A stretch of DNA of 48,672 nucleotides from an uncultured Eggerthellaceae bacterium (lineage in GTDB: Bacteria; Actinomycetota; Coriobacteriia; Coriobacteriales; Eggerthellaceae): assembly GCA_947565915.1 (NCBI GenBank), contig CANOHY010000013.1, positions 1-48,672 on the forward strand, in the 5' to 3' direction. The notes beneath the pieces are model-generated. The model was not told the DNA's origin and did not search any database. It saw nothing but the letters and a program-made list of their open reading frames with translations. Of the stretch, positions 16,918-28,791 are shown in pieces (the stretch's first letter is position 1; each line of letters begins with the position of its first letter). The translations under genes and the position numbers were made by a program.

Positions 16918-17175
16918 ATGGCACACAAGAAAGGCCTGGGTTCGTCCCGCAACGGCCGCGACTCCCACGCGCAGCGACTCGGCGTGAAGAAGTTCGCTGG
17001 CGAGTACGTGAAGGCTGGCAACATCATCGTGCGTCAGCGCGGAACCAAGTTCCATCCCGGTCAGAACGTTGGCCGTGGCAAGGATGACACGCTGTTCGCG
17101 AAATGCGATGGGCATCTGGTGTTCACGCGCGGCGAGAAGCGCAAGGTGCACGTAAGGCCCTTGGGCGAGGAATAG
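16918..17175 (+). CDS. rpmA: 50S ribosomal protein L27
   Basis: An 85-residue L27 whose N-terminal tail reaches the peptidyl-transferase centre. It begins MAHKKGLGSSRNGRDSHAQR without the cleavable Firmicutes-type leader and contains GGN-like VRQRGTKFHPGQNVGRGKDDTLF. AAAGGGAGG precedes the start. It is the second gene of the rplU operon and is followed by a hairpin terminator before obg. Confidence 0.98.
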   Translation: MAHKKGLGSSRNGRDSHAQRLGVKKFAGEYVKAGNIIVRQRGTKFHPGQNVGRGKDDTLFAKCDGHLVFTRGEKRKVHVRPLGEE

Positions 17176-17203
17176 AGCTTGCTGAAAAGCTGGATTTCTT
17201 GGA

Positions 17204-17236
17204 AACGCTGCGCTTGCGAGCGCGGCGTTTTCTTGT
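17204..17236 (+). terminator. Intrinsic terminator of rplU-rpmA
   Basis: A 10-bp stem (AACGCTGCGC with GCGCGGCGTT, one G-U pair) around a TTGCGA loop is followed by TTCTTGTT. It lies about 30 bases after the rpmA stop and 30 before the obg start. Confidence 0.7.
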
Positions 17237-17266
17237 TCGGGGCAGATATCTGCTAAGGTGGAGTGC

Positions 17267-18661
17267 ATGTTCGTAGACAAGGTGAACATACATGTGAAGG
17301 GCGGCGACGGCGGCGCAGGATGCATGTCGTTTCGACGCGAGGCACATGTGCCCAAAGGCGGCCCGGATGGAGGCGACGGCGGCAACGGGGGAAACGTGGT
17401 GATCCGTGCCGATGCGGGCGAGTCGTCGCTTATCGCCTACCGTTTCAAGCATCACTTCAAGGCTGAGCGCGGCACCCATGGCAAGGGAAGCCGCATGCAT
17501 GGTGCGCGTGGGGAAGATCTAGTGCTGAAGGTGCCTGTGGGCACTGTTGTGCGCACCTATGACGAGGAGACGAAGGAGCCCGGCGAGCTTCTGGCCGACC
17601 TCACGCACGACGGCGAGCAAGTCATCGTGATGCCAGGCGGCCGCGGCGGACGGGGGAACATCCATTTCGTAACCTCCACCAGGCGCGCACCCGCCTTCGC
17701 CGAGCTGGGCGAACCGGCGGGCGAGGGATGGATCCAGCTGGAGATGAAGCTCATGGCCGATGCGGCTTTAGTGGGCATGCCCTCGGCAGGGAAGTCGTCG
17801 CTCATCTCGAAGATCAGCGCCGTTCGCCCGAAGATCGCCGACTACCCGTTCACCACGCTCGTGCCGAACCTGGGCGTGGCGGTGGCAAACGACAACAGCT
17901 TCGTGGTGGCCGATGTGCCGGGTCTCATCGAAGGGGCCCACGAGGGGCGCGGGCTCGGATTCGAGTTCTTGCGCCATATCGAGCGCACGGCGCTCATCGT
18001 GCACATCGTGGACCTTACGGGCGACTGGGAAGGCCGCGACCCTCTGCAGGATTACGACACCATCAACCGCGAGTTGGCGTTGTATGCCGACGAGCTGGCA
18101 AACCGTCCGCGCATCGTGGTAGCGAACAAGATCGACGTGCCTGGCACCGAAGAGGTGTGCGCGAAGCTGGCCGAGCGCGTGCGGCAGGATTCGATCGCTG
18201 CTGCTGGCGGTGACGAGTTCGCCGAAAGCCCCATCGATCCCAAGCTGTATCGCATCAGTGCGCTGACCGGCGAGGGCGTGGAATCGCTGAAGAACGCCAT
18301 CGGCACGAAGGTGCACGAGCTGCGCGAAGCGGCCCGCGCGGAAGCCGAGAACCAGCAGCAATACGACCAGGTGTGGGAGTTCCAGCGGTTGGCACGCGAC
18401 GAAGCCTTCGAGGTAGTGCGCCTTTCCGAAGACGTGTATCGCGTGCAAGGCCCGCGTGTGGAGCGCTTAGTGGTTCAAACCGACTGGGAGAACGAGGAGG
18501 CCATTTCGTACATGCAGCATCGCATGAAGCGCATGGGCGTGGACAAGGCGCTCGAGGAAGCTGGCGCGCGCGATGGCGACGAAGTGCGCATCTTGGGATA
18601 CGCATTCAACTACGAATCGGCGCGCATGCACGAGGACCTGTTCGCCGAGCTGGACGATTAG
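17267..18661 (+). CDS. obgE: Obg-family GTPase (ribosome assembly)
   Basis: Essential GTPase acting in 50S maturation and stress control. The 464-residue protein has the glycine-rich Obg fold at 1-160 (KGGDGGAGC, GGPDGGDGGNGG), the G domain with GMPSAGKSSLIS (G1), DYPFTT (G2), DVPGLI (G3) and NKID (G4), and a complete OCT domain at the C-terminus (VWEFQRLARDEAFEV to the end). ATG 17267 is used, with AAGGTGGAG just upstream and the canonical MFVDKVNIHVKGG start. The conventional rplU-rpmA-obg-proB order is kept, although a terminator separates rpmA from obg. Confidence 0.97.
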   Translation: MFVDKVNIHVKGGDGGAGCMSFRREAHVPKGGPDGGDGGNGGNVVIRADAGESSLIAYRFKHHFKAERGTHGKGSRMHGARGEDLVLKVPVGTVVRTYDEETKEPGELLADLTHDGEQVIVMPGGRGGRGNIHFVTSTRRAPAFAELGEPAGEGWIQLEMKLMADAALVGMPSAGKSSLISKISAVRPKIADYPFTTLVPNLGVAVANDNSFVVADVPGLIEGAHEGRGLGFEFLRHIERTALIVHIVDLTGDWEGRDPLQDYDTINRELALYADELANRPRIVVANKIDVPGTEEVCAKLAERVRQDSIAAAGGDEFAESPIDPKLYRISALTGEGVESLKNAIGTKVHELREAARAEAENQQQYDQVWEFQRLARDEAFEVVRLSEDVYRVQGPRVERLVVQTDWENEEAISYMQHRMKRMGVDKALEEAGARDGDEVRILGYAFNYESARMHEDLFAELDD

Positions 18662-18669
18662 GCAATCTC

Positions 18670-19806
18670 ATGGCAACCAAGGAACAGCAAGCAAAGCGTC
18701 TGGTGATCAAGATCGGCTCGAGCACCTTGACCGATGCACGGGGAGGAATCGACGAGAGCTACTTGGCGCAGCTTGCCCAGCAGGTTGCCGCAGTGCGCAG
18801 GGCAGGCTGGGAAGTGGTGGTGGTTTCATCGGGGGCCATCGCCTGCGGGTTGGAGAGCTTGGGCCTTGAGGGCCCGCGCCCGACCGACTTGCCTACGCTT
18901 CAAGCTGCGGCCTCGGTTGGGCAGGGGCTTTTTGTCTCGGCCTATGGCCGGGCATTTCAGCGTGAAGGATTGCTCACGTCGCTTGTGCTGCTCACGCGAC
19001 GCGACACGGCCGACCGACAAGCTTACCTGCATGCGCGCGACACCATGGAGCGGTTGCTGCAGCTGGGCGTGGTGCCGGTGGTGAACGAGAACGACACGGT
19101 TTCGGTGGAGCAGATCAAGTTCGGCGACAACGACACCCTGGCCGCTTTGGTGGCCTGTTTGATCTCGGCCGATTTGGCCATCATCTTCTCGGACGTGGAG
19201 GGCCTGTTCAGCGCAAATCCCGTGGTGGATTCGAATGCGCAGCTCATCAAGCGAGTGGAGCGCATTGACGAGCATGTCTTGTCGATAGCGGGCGATGCGG
19301 GCACCACCATGGGTTCGGGCGGCATGATGACGAAAGTGCGAGCCGCGCGAGTGTTGGGCATTGCGGGTATTCCGCTGGTGGTGTGCTCGGGCGCAGACCC
19401 CAGCGTGCTCTCGCGCATCGTGGAAGGCGATGAAGTTGGCACGTTGTTCGAAGCTGCGCATCCTCTTCACGAGATAACCCCGCGCAAACTATGGATTGCC
19501 TTGGGCGATGCCGCGCGCGGGCGCATTGCGGTAGATGCGGGTGCAGTGCGAGCGCTTCGCTCTGAGGGAAGGTCGCTTCTCATGGTGGGGGCGAAGGCGA
19601 TTGAAGGCAGCTTCGATGAGGGCGACATCGTGGATATCTGCGACGAGGCAGGGCATTTGTTCGCGCGGGGGCGCACCAGTGCGTCGAGCGACGTGGCGGA
19701 GCTTGCTCTGGGGCGCACGCACGACGAGCTCGAGCGCAACAAGCTGTTAGCGCCACTTGCCACGCGGCCGCTTATCCATCGCGATGAACTGGTGATATTC
19801 GACTGA
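18670..19806 (+). CDS. proB: Glutamate 5-kinase
   Basis: First enzyme of proline synthesis, phosphorylating glutamate. The 378-residue protein has the amino-acid kinase domain from KRLVIKIGSSTLTD through VNENDTVSVEQIKFGDND and GTTMGSGGMMTK, and a C-terminal PUA domain (about 285-370). ATG 18670 lies eight bases after the obg stop; the ribosome binding site is weak (AGGCAA), suggesting coupling to obg translation. The frame stays open far upstream, but that part is obg in another frame. proA follows 21 bases later. Confidence 0.96.
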   Translation: MATKEQQAKRLVIKIGSSTLTDARGGIDESYLAQLAQQVAAVRRAGWEVVVVSSGAIACGLESLGLEGPRPTDLPTLQAAASVGQGLFVSAYGRAFQREGLLTSLVLLTRRDTADRQAYLHARDTMERLLQLGVVPVVNENDTVSVEQIKFGDNDTLAALVACLISADLAIIFSDVEGLFSANPVVDSNAQLIKRVERIDEHVLSIAGDAGTTMGSGGMMTKVRAARVLGIAGIPLVVCSGADPSVLSRIVEGDEVGTLFEAAHPLHEITPRKLWIALGDAARGRIAVDAGAVRALRSEGRSLLMVGAKAIEGSFDEGDIVDICDEAGHLFARGRTSASSDVAELALGRTHDELERNKLLAPLATRPLIHRDELVIFD

Positions 19807-19827
19807 TTAAGACGAGGGGGGCGCACG

Positions 19828-21087
19828 ATGGGCGAAGCGCACGAAAGGGCATTGGCAGCACAGGCGGCAGCACCGCAGTTGGCGCTCGCTTCGTGCGAAG
19901 CGCGCAACGGAGCCCTGCAGGCGATGGCGACAGCGTTGCGCCAAAACGCGACAGCCATTCTGGAGGCGAATGCGCAGGATGTCAGGGTGGCGCGCGAAGG
20001 GGGCGCACCGGAGCCCATCATCGATCGGCTGATGCTGGACGGCGAGCGCGTCGATGACATGGCTGCTGGCCTTGAGAGTCTGATGGAGCTACCCGATCCG
20101 CTTGGGCGCGTGCTGGAGCAGCGTGAGCTCTACAACGGCCTCGAGCTTACGCGCGTCAGCGTGCCACTGGGCGTGGTGGCGGTGATCTACGAGGCACGGC
20201 CCAACGTGACAGCCGATGCAGCAGGAATCTGCCTGAAGTCGGGCAACGCCGTGGTGCTGCGAGGCGGGTCGATGGCGGCGCGCTCTGATGCTGCCATTGC
20301 GCGCATCCTATCCGATGCCGCTCAACAAGCAGGATTGCCCGCAGGCTGCATCCAATCGATCGAGTCGACTGATCGCACGCAGGCTGACGAGCTGATGTCG
20401 CTTCATGGCATCGTGGATGTTCTTATCCCGCGCGGAGGAGCTGGGCTTATCAGGCGCTGCGTGGAATGCTCGAAGGTGCCAGTGATAGAGACGGGCACGG
20501 GCAATTGCCATGTGTACGTGCATCGCTCTGCTGACTTGGATATGGCGCACGACATCGTGCTGAATGCGAAATGCCGTCGCTTCGGCGTATGCAATGCGGC
20601 TGAGACGTTGCTGGTGGACGAGGCGATAGCCGACGAGTTCCTTCCCGGCATGCTGCGGGCTTTGGCGGCGCAGGGCGTTGTTCTGCATGCTGACGAGCGC
20701 GTGGGAGCGATCGCGGCGTTGGCGGGGGTCGATGCCATGCCCGCTACTGAACATGATTGGGAAACCGAGTACCTTGCGCCCGAGATGGCCGTTCATGTGG
20801 TGCAAGGCGAGGCCGAAACCATCGATCATATCAACCATTACGGTACGCGCCATTCGGAAGCCATCGTGGCAAGCGATCCGGCTGCAATCGAGGCGTTCTG
20901 CAATCAGGTGGATGCAGCGGTGGCATACGTGAATGCGTCCACGGCCTTTACCGATGGGGGTCAGTTCGGCCTAGGGGCCGAGATCGGCATCTCCACGCAG
21001 AAGCTGCATGTTCGCGGGCCCTTCGCTCTCGAGGCGCTCACATCGTATAAGTACATCGTTTGTGGCAATGGCCAGGTGCGCGCCTGA
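19828..21087 (+). CDS. proA: Gamma-glutamyl phosphate reductase
   Basis: Reduces the ProB product to glutamate semialdehyde with NADPH, as a probable complex with ProB. The 419-residue aldehyde-dehydrogenase-fold protein contains YEARPNVTADAAGICLKSGNAVVLRGG, VPVIETGTGNCHVY and the catalytic cysteine in GVCNAAETLLV (Cys255). A strong GAGGGGGG precedes ATG 19828. The stop overlaps the next ATG (TGATG), placing it in one operon with nadD-yqeK. Confidence 0.97.
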   Translation: MGEAHERALAAQAAAPQLALASCEARNGALQAMATALRQNATAILEANAQDVRVAREGGAPEPIIDRLMLDGERVDDMAAGLESLMELPDPLGRVLEQRELYNGLELTRVSVPLGVVAVIYEARPNVTADAAGICLKSGNAVVLRGGSMAARSDAAIARILSDAAQQAGLPAGCIQSIESTDRTQADELMSLHGIVDVLIPRGGAGLIRRCVECSKVPVIETGTGNCHVYVHRSADLDMAHDIVLNAKCRRFGVCNAAETLLVDEAIADEFLPGMLRALAAQGVVLHADERVGAIAALAGVDAMPATEHDWETEYLAPEMAVHVVQGEAETIDHINHYGTRHSEAIVASDPAAIEAFCNQVDAAVAYVNASTAFTDGGQFGLGAEIGISTQKLHVRGPFALEALTSYKYIVCGNGQVRA

Positions 21088-22403
21088 TGGAAAAGTCGCA
21101 GCCCGATATCGCAGGGCGTCTGAACCTGCTGGGCGCAGCTGATGCGCCTGCGCGCTTGGGCATTCTGGGAGGAACGTTCGATCCCATCCATCTCGGGCAT
21201 CTGCGCATAGCCGAGGAGGTGCGCCAGGAACTTGCGCTTGACGGCGTGCTGTTCATCCCGGCTGGCGTGCCCGTTTTCAAGAAGGGTCAGCAAGTCACGC
21301 CTGCATCTGCGCGCTTGCGGCAAGTGGTGCGCGCAACTGCGAGCAACCCTCATTTCGGGGTATGCGACTGGGAGGTTCGTTGCGAGGGCGATACCTATAC
21401 CGTGGACACGCTGCATGCTCTGCGCGAGGCTTATCCCTCTGACGTGCAGCTCTTCTTCATCGTGGGTGCCGATGCTGCCCCCACGCTTCCCTTGTGGCGC
21501 GATGTTGGCGAGCTTGCGCGCCTTGCCACCTTTGCCATTGCCGGCGGACGACCTGGTGCGCCCGATAGACAGCAGGTAGAGCGCGATTTAGCGGCGGTGC
21601 CCGGTTTATCGTTCGAGTACGTGGAGGTGAGCGCGCTTGACATCTCGTCGCGTGAAGTGCGCGCGCTTGCGCAAGAAGGCAAGTCCATTCGCTATCTGGT
21701 GCCGGAGGACATACGCGCAGAGTTGATGCAGCAGTGGGCACGCCCTTCGAGCGAAGCGGAACATGAGCCTTCGAGCTGCGATGACGATCCCTATTCCGAC
21801 GAGTTCATGGAACAACGCCGCGTTGAGTTGCGCAAACGCGTGAGCGAGAAGCGCTTCGAGCATTGCGAAGGCGTGTCGGATGCAGCAGTGATGCTGGCAC
21901 GTCGCTATGGGGTGGACCAGGATGCTGCACGCCTTGCAGGGCTCTTGCACGATTGGGACAAAGGCTACGACGACGAGGGCATTCGTGCGCGCGTGATCGA
22001 TCTGGGCATGGAAGACGAGCTTGACCCTCAGGTTATGGCGCAGCTTCCTGGCACGCTTCACGGCTTCACGGCTGCTCGGGCGCTTTCGCGCGAGTTTCCG
22101 CAAATTCCGCAAGAGGTCATTCGGGCCATCGAGCGCCACACGGTGGGTGCCGAGGTCATGGAGCCGCTGGACATGGTGCTCTACATTGCCGATGCCATCG
22201 AGCCATCGCGGCAATTCGGGCGCATCGACGAGTTGCGCGCACTTGTTGGCGAGGTGTCGTTGGAGGAGCTCTTCTTCGAAACGTATCGATATTGGACCAG
22301 CTTGCTATTGGAGCGTAATCGTTCCTTGTATCCTGGTACCATACGCATTTGGAATTCATATGCCTCGCGTTTGCATCCAAAGAGGGGAAAGCAGGGAACA
22401 TGA
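21087..22403 (+). CDS. nadD: Fused nicotinate-nucleotide adenylyltransferase and YqeK-type HD hydrolase
   Basis: A 438-residue bifunctional protein. Residues about 24-215 are NadD, which makes deamido-NAD from nicotinate mononucleotide: GILGGTFDPIHLGHL holds the nucleotidyl-transferase HxGH motif, and ISSREVRALAQEGKSIRYLVP is the conserved C-terminal end. After a linker of about 25 acidic residues, residues about 245-420 form an HD domain of the YqeK family (KRFEHCEGV, LAGLLHDWDKGY, ERHTVG, ADAIEPSR), whose known members cleave diadenosine tetraphosphate. In many bacteria these are adjacent separate genes. The ATG overlaps the proA stop, and the stop overlaps rsfS (ATGA). Confidence 0.93.
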   Translation: MEKSQPDIAGRLNLLGAADAPARLGILGGTFDPIHLGHLRIAEEVRQELALDGVLFIPAGVPVFKKGQQVTPASARLRQVVRATASNPHFGVCDWEVRCEGDTYTVDTLHALREAYPSDVQLFFIVGADAAPTLPLWRDVGELARLATFAIAGGRPGAPDRQQVERDLAAVPGLSFEYVEVSALDISSREVRALAQEGKSIRYLVPEDIRAELMQQWARPSSEAEHEPSSCDDDPYSDEFMEQRRVELRKRVSEKRFEHCEGVSDAAVMLARRYGVDQDAARLAGLLHDWDKGYDDEGIRARVIDLGMEDELDPQVMAQLPGTLHGFTAARALSREFPQIPQEVIRAIERHTVGAEVMEPLDMVLYIADAIEPSRQFGRIDELRALVGEVSLEELFFETYRYWTSLLLERNRSLYPGTIRIWNSYASRLHPKRGKQGT

Positions 22404-22858
22404 CACAGCAACCGAAGAAGGAGCCGAAGGGAACTCCGCGCGAATGGGCCATCATTGCAGCCCGAGCAGCTGATGAGAAGAAGGCGACCGACATCGTGGT
22501 GCAAGAAGTGGGCCAGCTCATCGGCGAGACGGAGTATTTCGTCATCGTGACTGCTGCCAACAATCGCCAGGTGGATGCAATCATCGAGGCCATCGAAGAG
22601 GCCTTGCGCACCCAAGCTCATGTTAAGCCGTCGCATCGCGAGGAAACGCGCGATGGGTCGTGGGAGCTCTTGGACTACGGCAGCCTGGTGGTGCATGTGT
22701 TCCAACCCGAGACGCGCGAGTACTACCGGCTGGAGACGCTCTGGAACGATGCGCCGCTGATGGATCTTGCCGCAGAGGCGGGCATTGCCGATGCGGTGTA
22801 TTCCGATCGCATCGCCAAGCTCTTCGAGAAGGTGGAAGAAGAGCGCGCCCAATCCTAA
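22400..22858 (+). CDS. rsfS: Ribosomal silencing factor RsfS
   Basis: Binds L14 and blocks subunit joining when nutrients are scarce. The 152-residue protein has the RsfS fold with KATDIVVQEVGQLIGETEYFVI, HREETRDGSWELLDYGSLVVHVF and YRLETLWNDAP. ATG 22400 overlaps the nadD-yqeK stop; the frame upstream to 22349 lacks a start signal. The nadD-yqeK-rsfS order is common in Gram-positive bacteria. It ends the run and is followed by a palindromic element. Confidence 0.95.
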   Translation: MTQQPKKEPKGTPREWAIIAARAADEKKATDIVVQEVGQLIGETEYFVIVTAANNRQVDAIIEAIEEALRTQAHVKPSHREETRDGSWELLDYGSLVVHVFQPETREYYRLETLWNDAPLMDLAAEAGIADAVYSDRIAKLFEKVEEERAQS

Positions 22859-22921
22859 TCCTTCTTGGCATTGCTCGGTAGCCCTGGTTCTGGGCGAGGT
22901 TAACGAGCGATGCTTAATCAA

Positions 22922-23032
22922 GCGTGTTTTGGCCTTAATGCGCACAGCATTTCCGGAAACCTAAAGCGCAGGCGCTTGCGCCGTTGCGCTTTGGCTTGAG
23001 GATTTGCGGTGCGCATTAAGGCCAAAACACGC
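22922..23032. repeat. Palindromic intergenic element, copy B
   Basis: Perfect 24-bp inverted arms at 22922-22945 and 23009-23032 (GCGTGTTTTGGCC...) enclose 63 nt. Just inside are the conserved GCATTTCCGGAAAC (22947-22960) and TTGGCTTGAGGATTTGC (22991-23007), the reverse orientation of copies A and C. The central hairpin AAGCGCAGGCGC-TT (22964-22991) is identical to copy D. It lies between rsfS and the SARP regulator promoter. Confidence 0.8.
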
Positions 23033-23090
23033 AAAAACGAGCCAATTATGCGGCATATCATAGGCATTTTTCTTTTGCGGGCAAGTTTTC

Positions 23091-23119
23091 TTGCAGCAAC
23101 GTGCGAAGGTGCCTATACT
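23091..23119 (+). promoter_or_regulatory. Sigma70-like promoter of the SARP regulator
   Basis: TTGCAG at 23091-23096 and TATACT at 23114-23119 are separated by the optimal 17 bases. Transcription would start near 23126, giving a leader of about 40 nt that contains the inverted repeat next to the start codon. Confidence 0.65.
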
Positions 23120-23136
23120 CCTTGCATTCCGATTAA

Positions 23137-23165
23137 AACATGAGCGTTGAAGAAAGGCTCATGTT
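23137..23165 (+). promoter_or_regulatory. 9-bp inverted repeat abutting the regulator start codon
   Basis: AACATGAGC (23137-23145) and GCTCATGTT (23157-23165) are exact reverse complements separated by 11 bases; the ATG follows immediately at 23166. The loop carries AGAAAGG, the only ribosome binding site candidate. It could be an operator half-site pair or an RNA hairpin controlling ribosome access. Confidence 0.5.
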
Positions 23166-25766
23166 ATGTCTTCCAGTTACATCGCTCGTGCTGCATGCCA
23201 TGGTCAAAGACCGAACCTCTATCAGGCAGATTCCGGATTCCAGCGATCGCATCTCATATCGCGCCTCTTGAAGGAACGAGGGGTGGCGCGCTTCGTTGTG
23301 GCACCACCTGGATACGGCAAGAGCCTGCTTGCCGTGGATTACGCCGAAACGGTATTCGGGTGGCAGCATACCTTCTGGTTCAACGCGCAAAGCCCCTGCT
23401 TCATTCGCGATATCGACGCGGACGTGCTTGCGAGCGCCTGCCTGGAATTCGATGCCGAGGCTGCCCTTGCCGTTTTCGATGACGTGCCCTGGCTGGACGG
23501 CTCGCGCATGGATGCCTTCTCTGCACAGGTCGATAAGCTGCTGCGAGCCGGTTGTGAGGTGATCGTGAACATGGTGCCCTCGTGCAAGCTGGCAGGTTCG
23601 CTGCAGAAGGACCGTCTTCAGCTTGACGGATACGACCTGCTTCTTTCCGATGAGGAAATGGGGAATGGGACGGTTGCGGACACCTTCGATGATCCGCGAA
23701 TGGACAGCTACCCCGTTCATCGGCGCATCGCCGCGCTTGCATGGAGCGCGCAAGGCGACGGTGGGGCAGCGGACCTCTTCAAGAAGCATCTTCTTGCCGA
23801 GGAACTGCCTTCCGACGTGCTAGGCGTGGTTGCGACCATGCTGGTGTTGCAAAGCGCATCGCTGGAGGTAGTGCGCAGCATCGTGGCTATAGACGATGAC
23901 ATGTTGGTAGAGCTTCATGCATCTTATCCGCATTTGGGCATAAGCGATGACCTAAGCTCGTTTCGCTGCGTGCCCATTCCCGTAGACGAGCTCTTCGCGC
24001 TTTCCCGCGGGGTGGTAAACGACATTGCCGCCAACGCGATGGATGCGAGTCGCGACGCATTGCTCCGTGCTTGGGCCGACCAGCTGATCTACTTGGGAAA
24101 TGCCGAGCGAGCTTGCGAGCTCATGGCATGCTTGGGCATGCGCCCTGCCAATGCGGAGTGGTGCGTGGAATGCAGGCGAGACCTTGTGGCGCAGGCGCCT
24201 TTCTTCGCCATGCTTCCCCTCTTGAAGGACGCTGGTCGCGCCACAACAATGCTCAGAACACAGATGGGCATACTGAAAGCGCTCAGCTATCAGGTTTTGG
24301 GCGAAGGCGAAGGTGCGCTGAGGGTTGCTCGGCGCATTGCGTTCGAAGCTTCGGTTTCTAGCGAGCAGCGGGCTTGGGCGGCGATGATCGTATGCAAGTT
24401 GGGCGCGGCCGATGAGGCACGCACGGCAATGAACTGCTTGCAGCAACTTGACGTGCAGGCTTTGGAGCTAACGGGCGAATCTCCCGATTGGCAATTGCTC
24501 GTGCGCATGCGGTGCGCGTGCGATGACGGGCTGTTCGCGGCGGTGGAAGCTTGGGAGACGCTTGCCGAGATAGGTGCGAGCCGCGACGTGTTGTGCACGG
24601 GAGCGGCTTGGACCTTCGCCTTGTATCGCAATGCGCAAGATGGTGGCGCGCACGCAAGCGGCATAGAAGGGGCTTTGGCCGGCATCGAAGGCTACGTGAG
24701 GTCCATCTTGGCCGAATGCGACGGTCACCTCGACTTCTTCGCGGCAAGTGCGGGCCTTGCTTTGGAAAGCGCCCATGGGCGCGGGTTGGCCTACGTCAAT
24801 GGACCTCTGGAGGCTCCGATTCTGCTTCAGCTGCGGCAAGTGGAGATGCGCTTGTTGTCGCAACGAGGCCAGTTCAATCGCAAGCTTCGCGAGAATCGCG
24901 AGCAGCAAGGCGAATGGGCACGCATGCAGACTGATACGATATCTGGCGTGGAGAGCGCGATGAAGCTGCAAGTGGAGCAGCGGGTTCCCAAGCTCACGCT
25001 GCGGCTGTTCGGCAGCTTCGAAGCTCTGCTAGGAGACGAGTCCATCGACGAGAGGTTGAACCGCCGTCGCAATGCGCGCACCTTGCTTGCCATGCTGGCT
25101 GTGAACGACCATAAGGAGGTGCCGCGCGACGTGCTTGCTCGCGTGCTTTGGCCCGACAGCGATATCGGCACCGCGCGCAAGAACTTCTACACCGTGTGGG
25201 GCTATCTGCGCCAGGTGCTGATGCTTCCCGATGGCAGCTGCCCTTACCTCATCCGACGCCAATACGGTTGCAGCCTTGAGAAGCGTCATGTGAGAAGCGA
25301 TGTCGTGCGCCTCGGCGAGCTGTGCCGCGAGCTTCTGTTCGGGCCAGCCGACCGCGGCAATTGGCTCATGCTCTATACCGAGATAAACCGCGATTTCGCA
25401 GGAGACCTGCTGCCGGGCGAAACCACCAACGCGCTCATCGTGGATGCGCGTGACAAGCTGAGAAGCCACCTGGTGGATGCGCTCGTATCGGCTTCTGGCA
25501 ATGTGATGGAAACCGGGCAGCCCCAATGGGGCGTGTACTTCGCGCGCGAGGCTATCGAGCACGATGATACGCGCGAAGATGCCTACGTTGCCCTCATGCG
25601 CGCGCAAATCGCCAGCTCTCAGCGCACATCGGCCATGATGACCTATCTGCGTTGCCAGAAGGTGCTCGCAGATCAGCTGGGCATCGATCCCTCGCCCGAA
25701 ACCGAAGCCATCTACGAAGAGCTGCTCTCGGGGCGCATCGAGGAAGCAGCCTATGTGAACGCTTAG
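23166..25766 (+). CDS. SARP/BTAD transcriptional regulator with N-terminal ATPase-like region
   Basis: An 866-residue regulator. The N-terminal portion opens with an AAA/STAND-like P-loop (APPGYGKSLLAVDYAE, about residues 46-60) and a Walker-B-like hydrophobic stretch with Asp-Asp-Val-Pro-Trp (AVFDDVPWLDG), as in MalT/LuxR-type sensors; the middle (about 220-590) is helical and repeat-like. From about 600 an OmpR-like winged helix (LTLRLFGSFEALLGDE, RRRNARTLLAML, VLWPDSD) is joined to a bacterial transcriptional activation domain (ARDKLRSHLVDAL through LADQLGIDPSPETEAIYEELL). It stands alone with its own promoter. Its targets are unknown; secA begins 133 bases after it. Compared with typical AfsR it has the domain order inverted, with DNA binding at the C-terminus. 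Confidence 0.8.
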   Translation: MSSSYIARAACHGQRPNLYQADSGFQRSHLISRLLKERGVARFVVAPPGYGKSLLAVDYAETVFGWQHTFWFNAQSPCFIRDIDADVLASACLEFDAEAALAVFDDVPWLDGSRMDAFSAQVDKLLRAGCEVIVNMVPSCKLAGSLQKDRLQLDGYDLLLSDEEMGNGTVADTFDDPRMDSYPVHRRIAALAWSAQGDGGAADLFKKHLLAEELPSDVLGVVATMLVLQSASLEVVRSIVAIDDDMLVELHASYPHLGISDDLSSFRCVPIPVDELFALSRGVVNDIAANAMDASRDALLRAWADQLIYLGNAERACELMACLGMRPANAEWCVECRRDLVAQAPFFAMLPLLKDAGRATTMLRTQMGILKALSYQVLGEGEGALRVARRIAFEASVSSEQRAWAAMIVCKLGAADEARTAMNCLQQLDVQALELTGESPDWQLLVRMRCACDDGLFAAVEAWETLAEIGASRDVLCTGAAWTFALYRNAQDGGAHASGIEGALAGIEGYVRSILAECDGHLDFFAASAGLALESAHGRGLAYVNGPLEAPILLQLRQVEMRLLSQRGQFNRKLRENREQQGEWARMQTDTISGVESAMKLQVEQRVPKLTLRLFGSFEALLGDESIDERLNRRRNARTLLAMLAVNDHKEVPRDVLARVLWPDSDIGTARKNFYTVWGYLRQVLMLPDGSCPYLIRRQYGCSLEKRHVRSDVVRLGELCRELLFGPADRGNWLMLYTEINRDFAGDLLPGETTNALIVDARDKLRSHLVDALVSASGNVMETGQPQWGVYFAREAIEHDDTREDAYVALMRAQIASSQRTSAMMTYLRCQKVLADQLGIDPSPETEAIYEELLSGRIEEAAYVNA

Positions 25767-25899
25767 GTGTCGAATGGTTGAAAATTGCGTGCTCATCTCG
25801 CCAAAGGCACTTCTAAGGCGTTGGGCTGCTGCCTGGGTATGATAGAGTTTATCCGAGCAAACAACGCGCCTTTGCAGACCGAATAGGATGGCAGGATAC

Positions 25900-28790
<2,891 letters not shown>

Positions 28791-28791
<1 letters not shown>

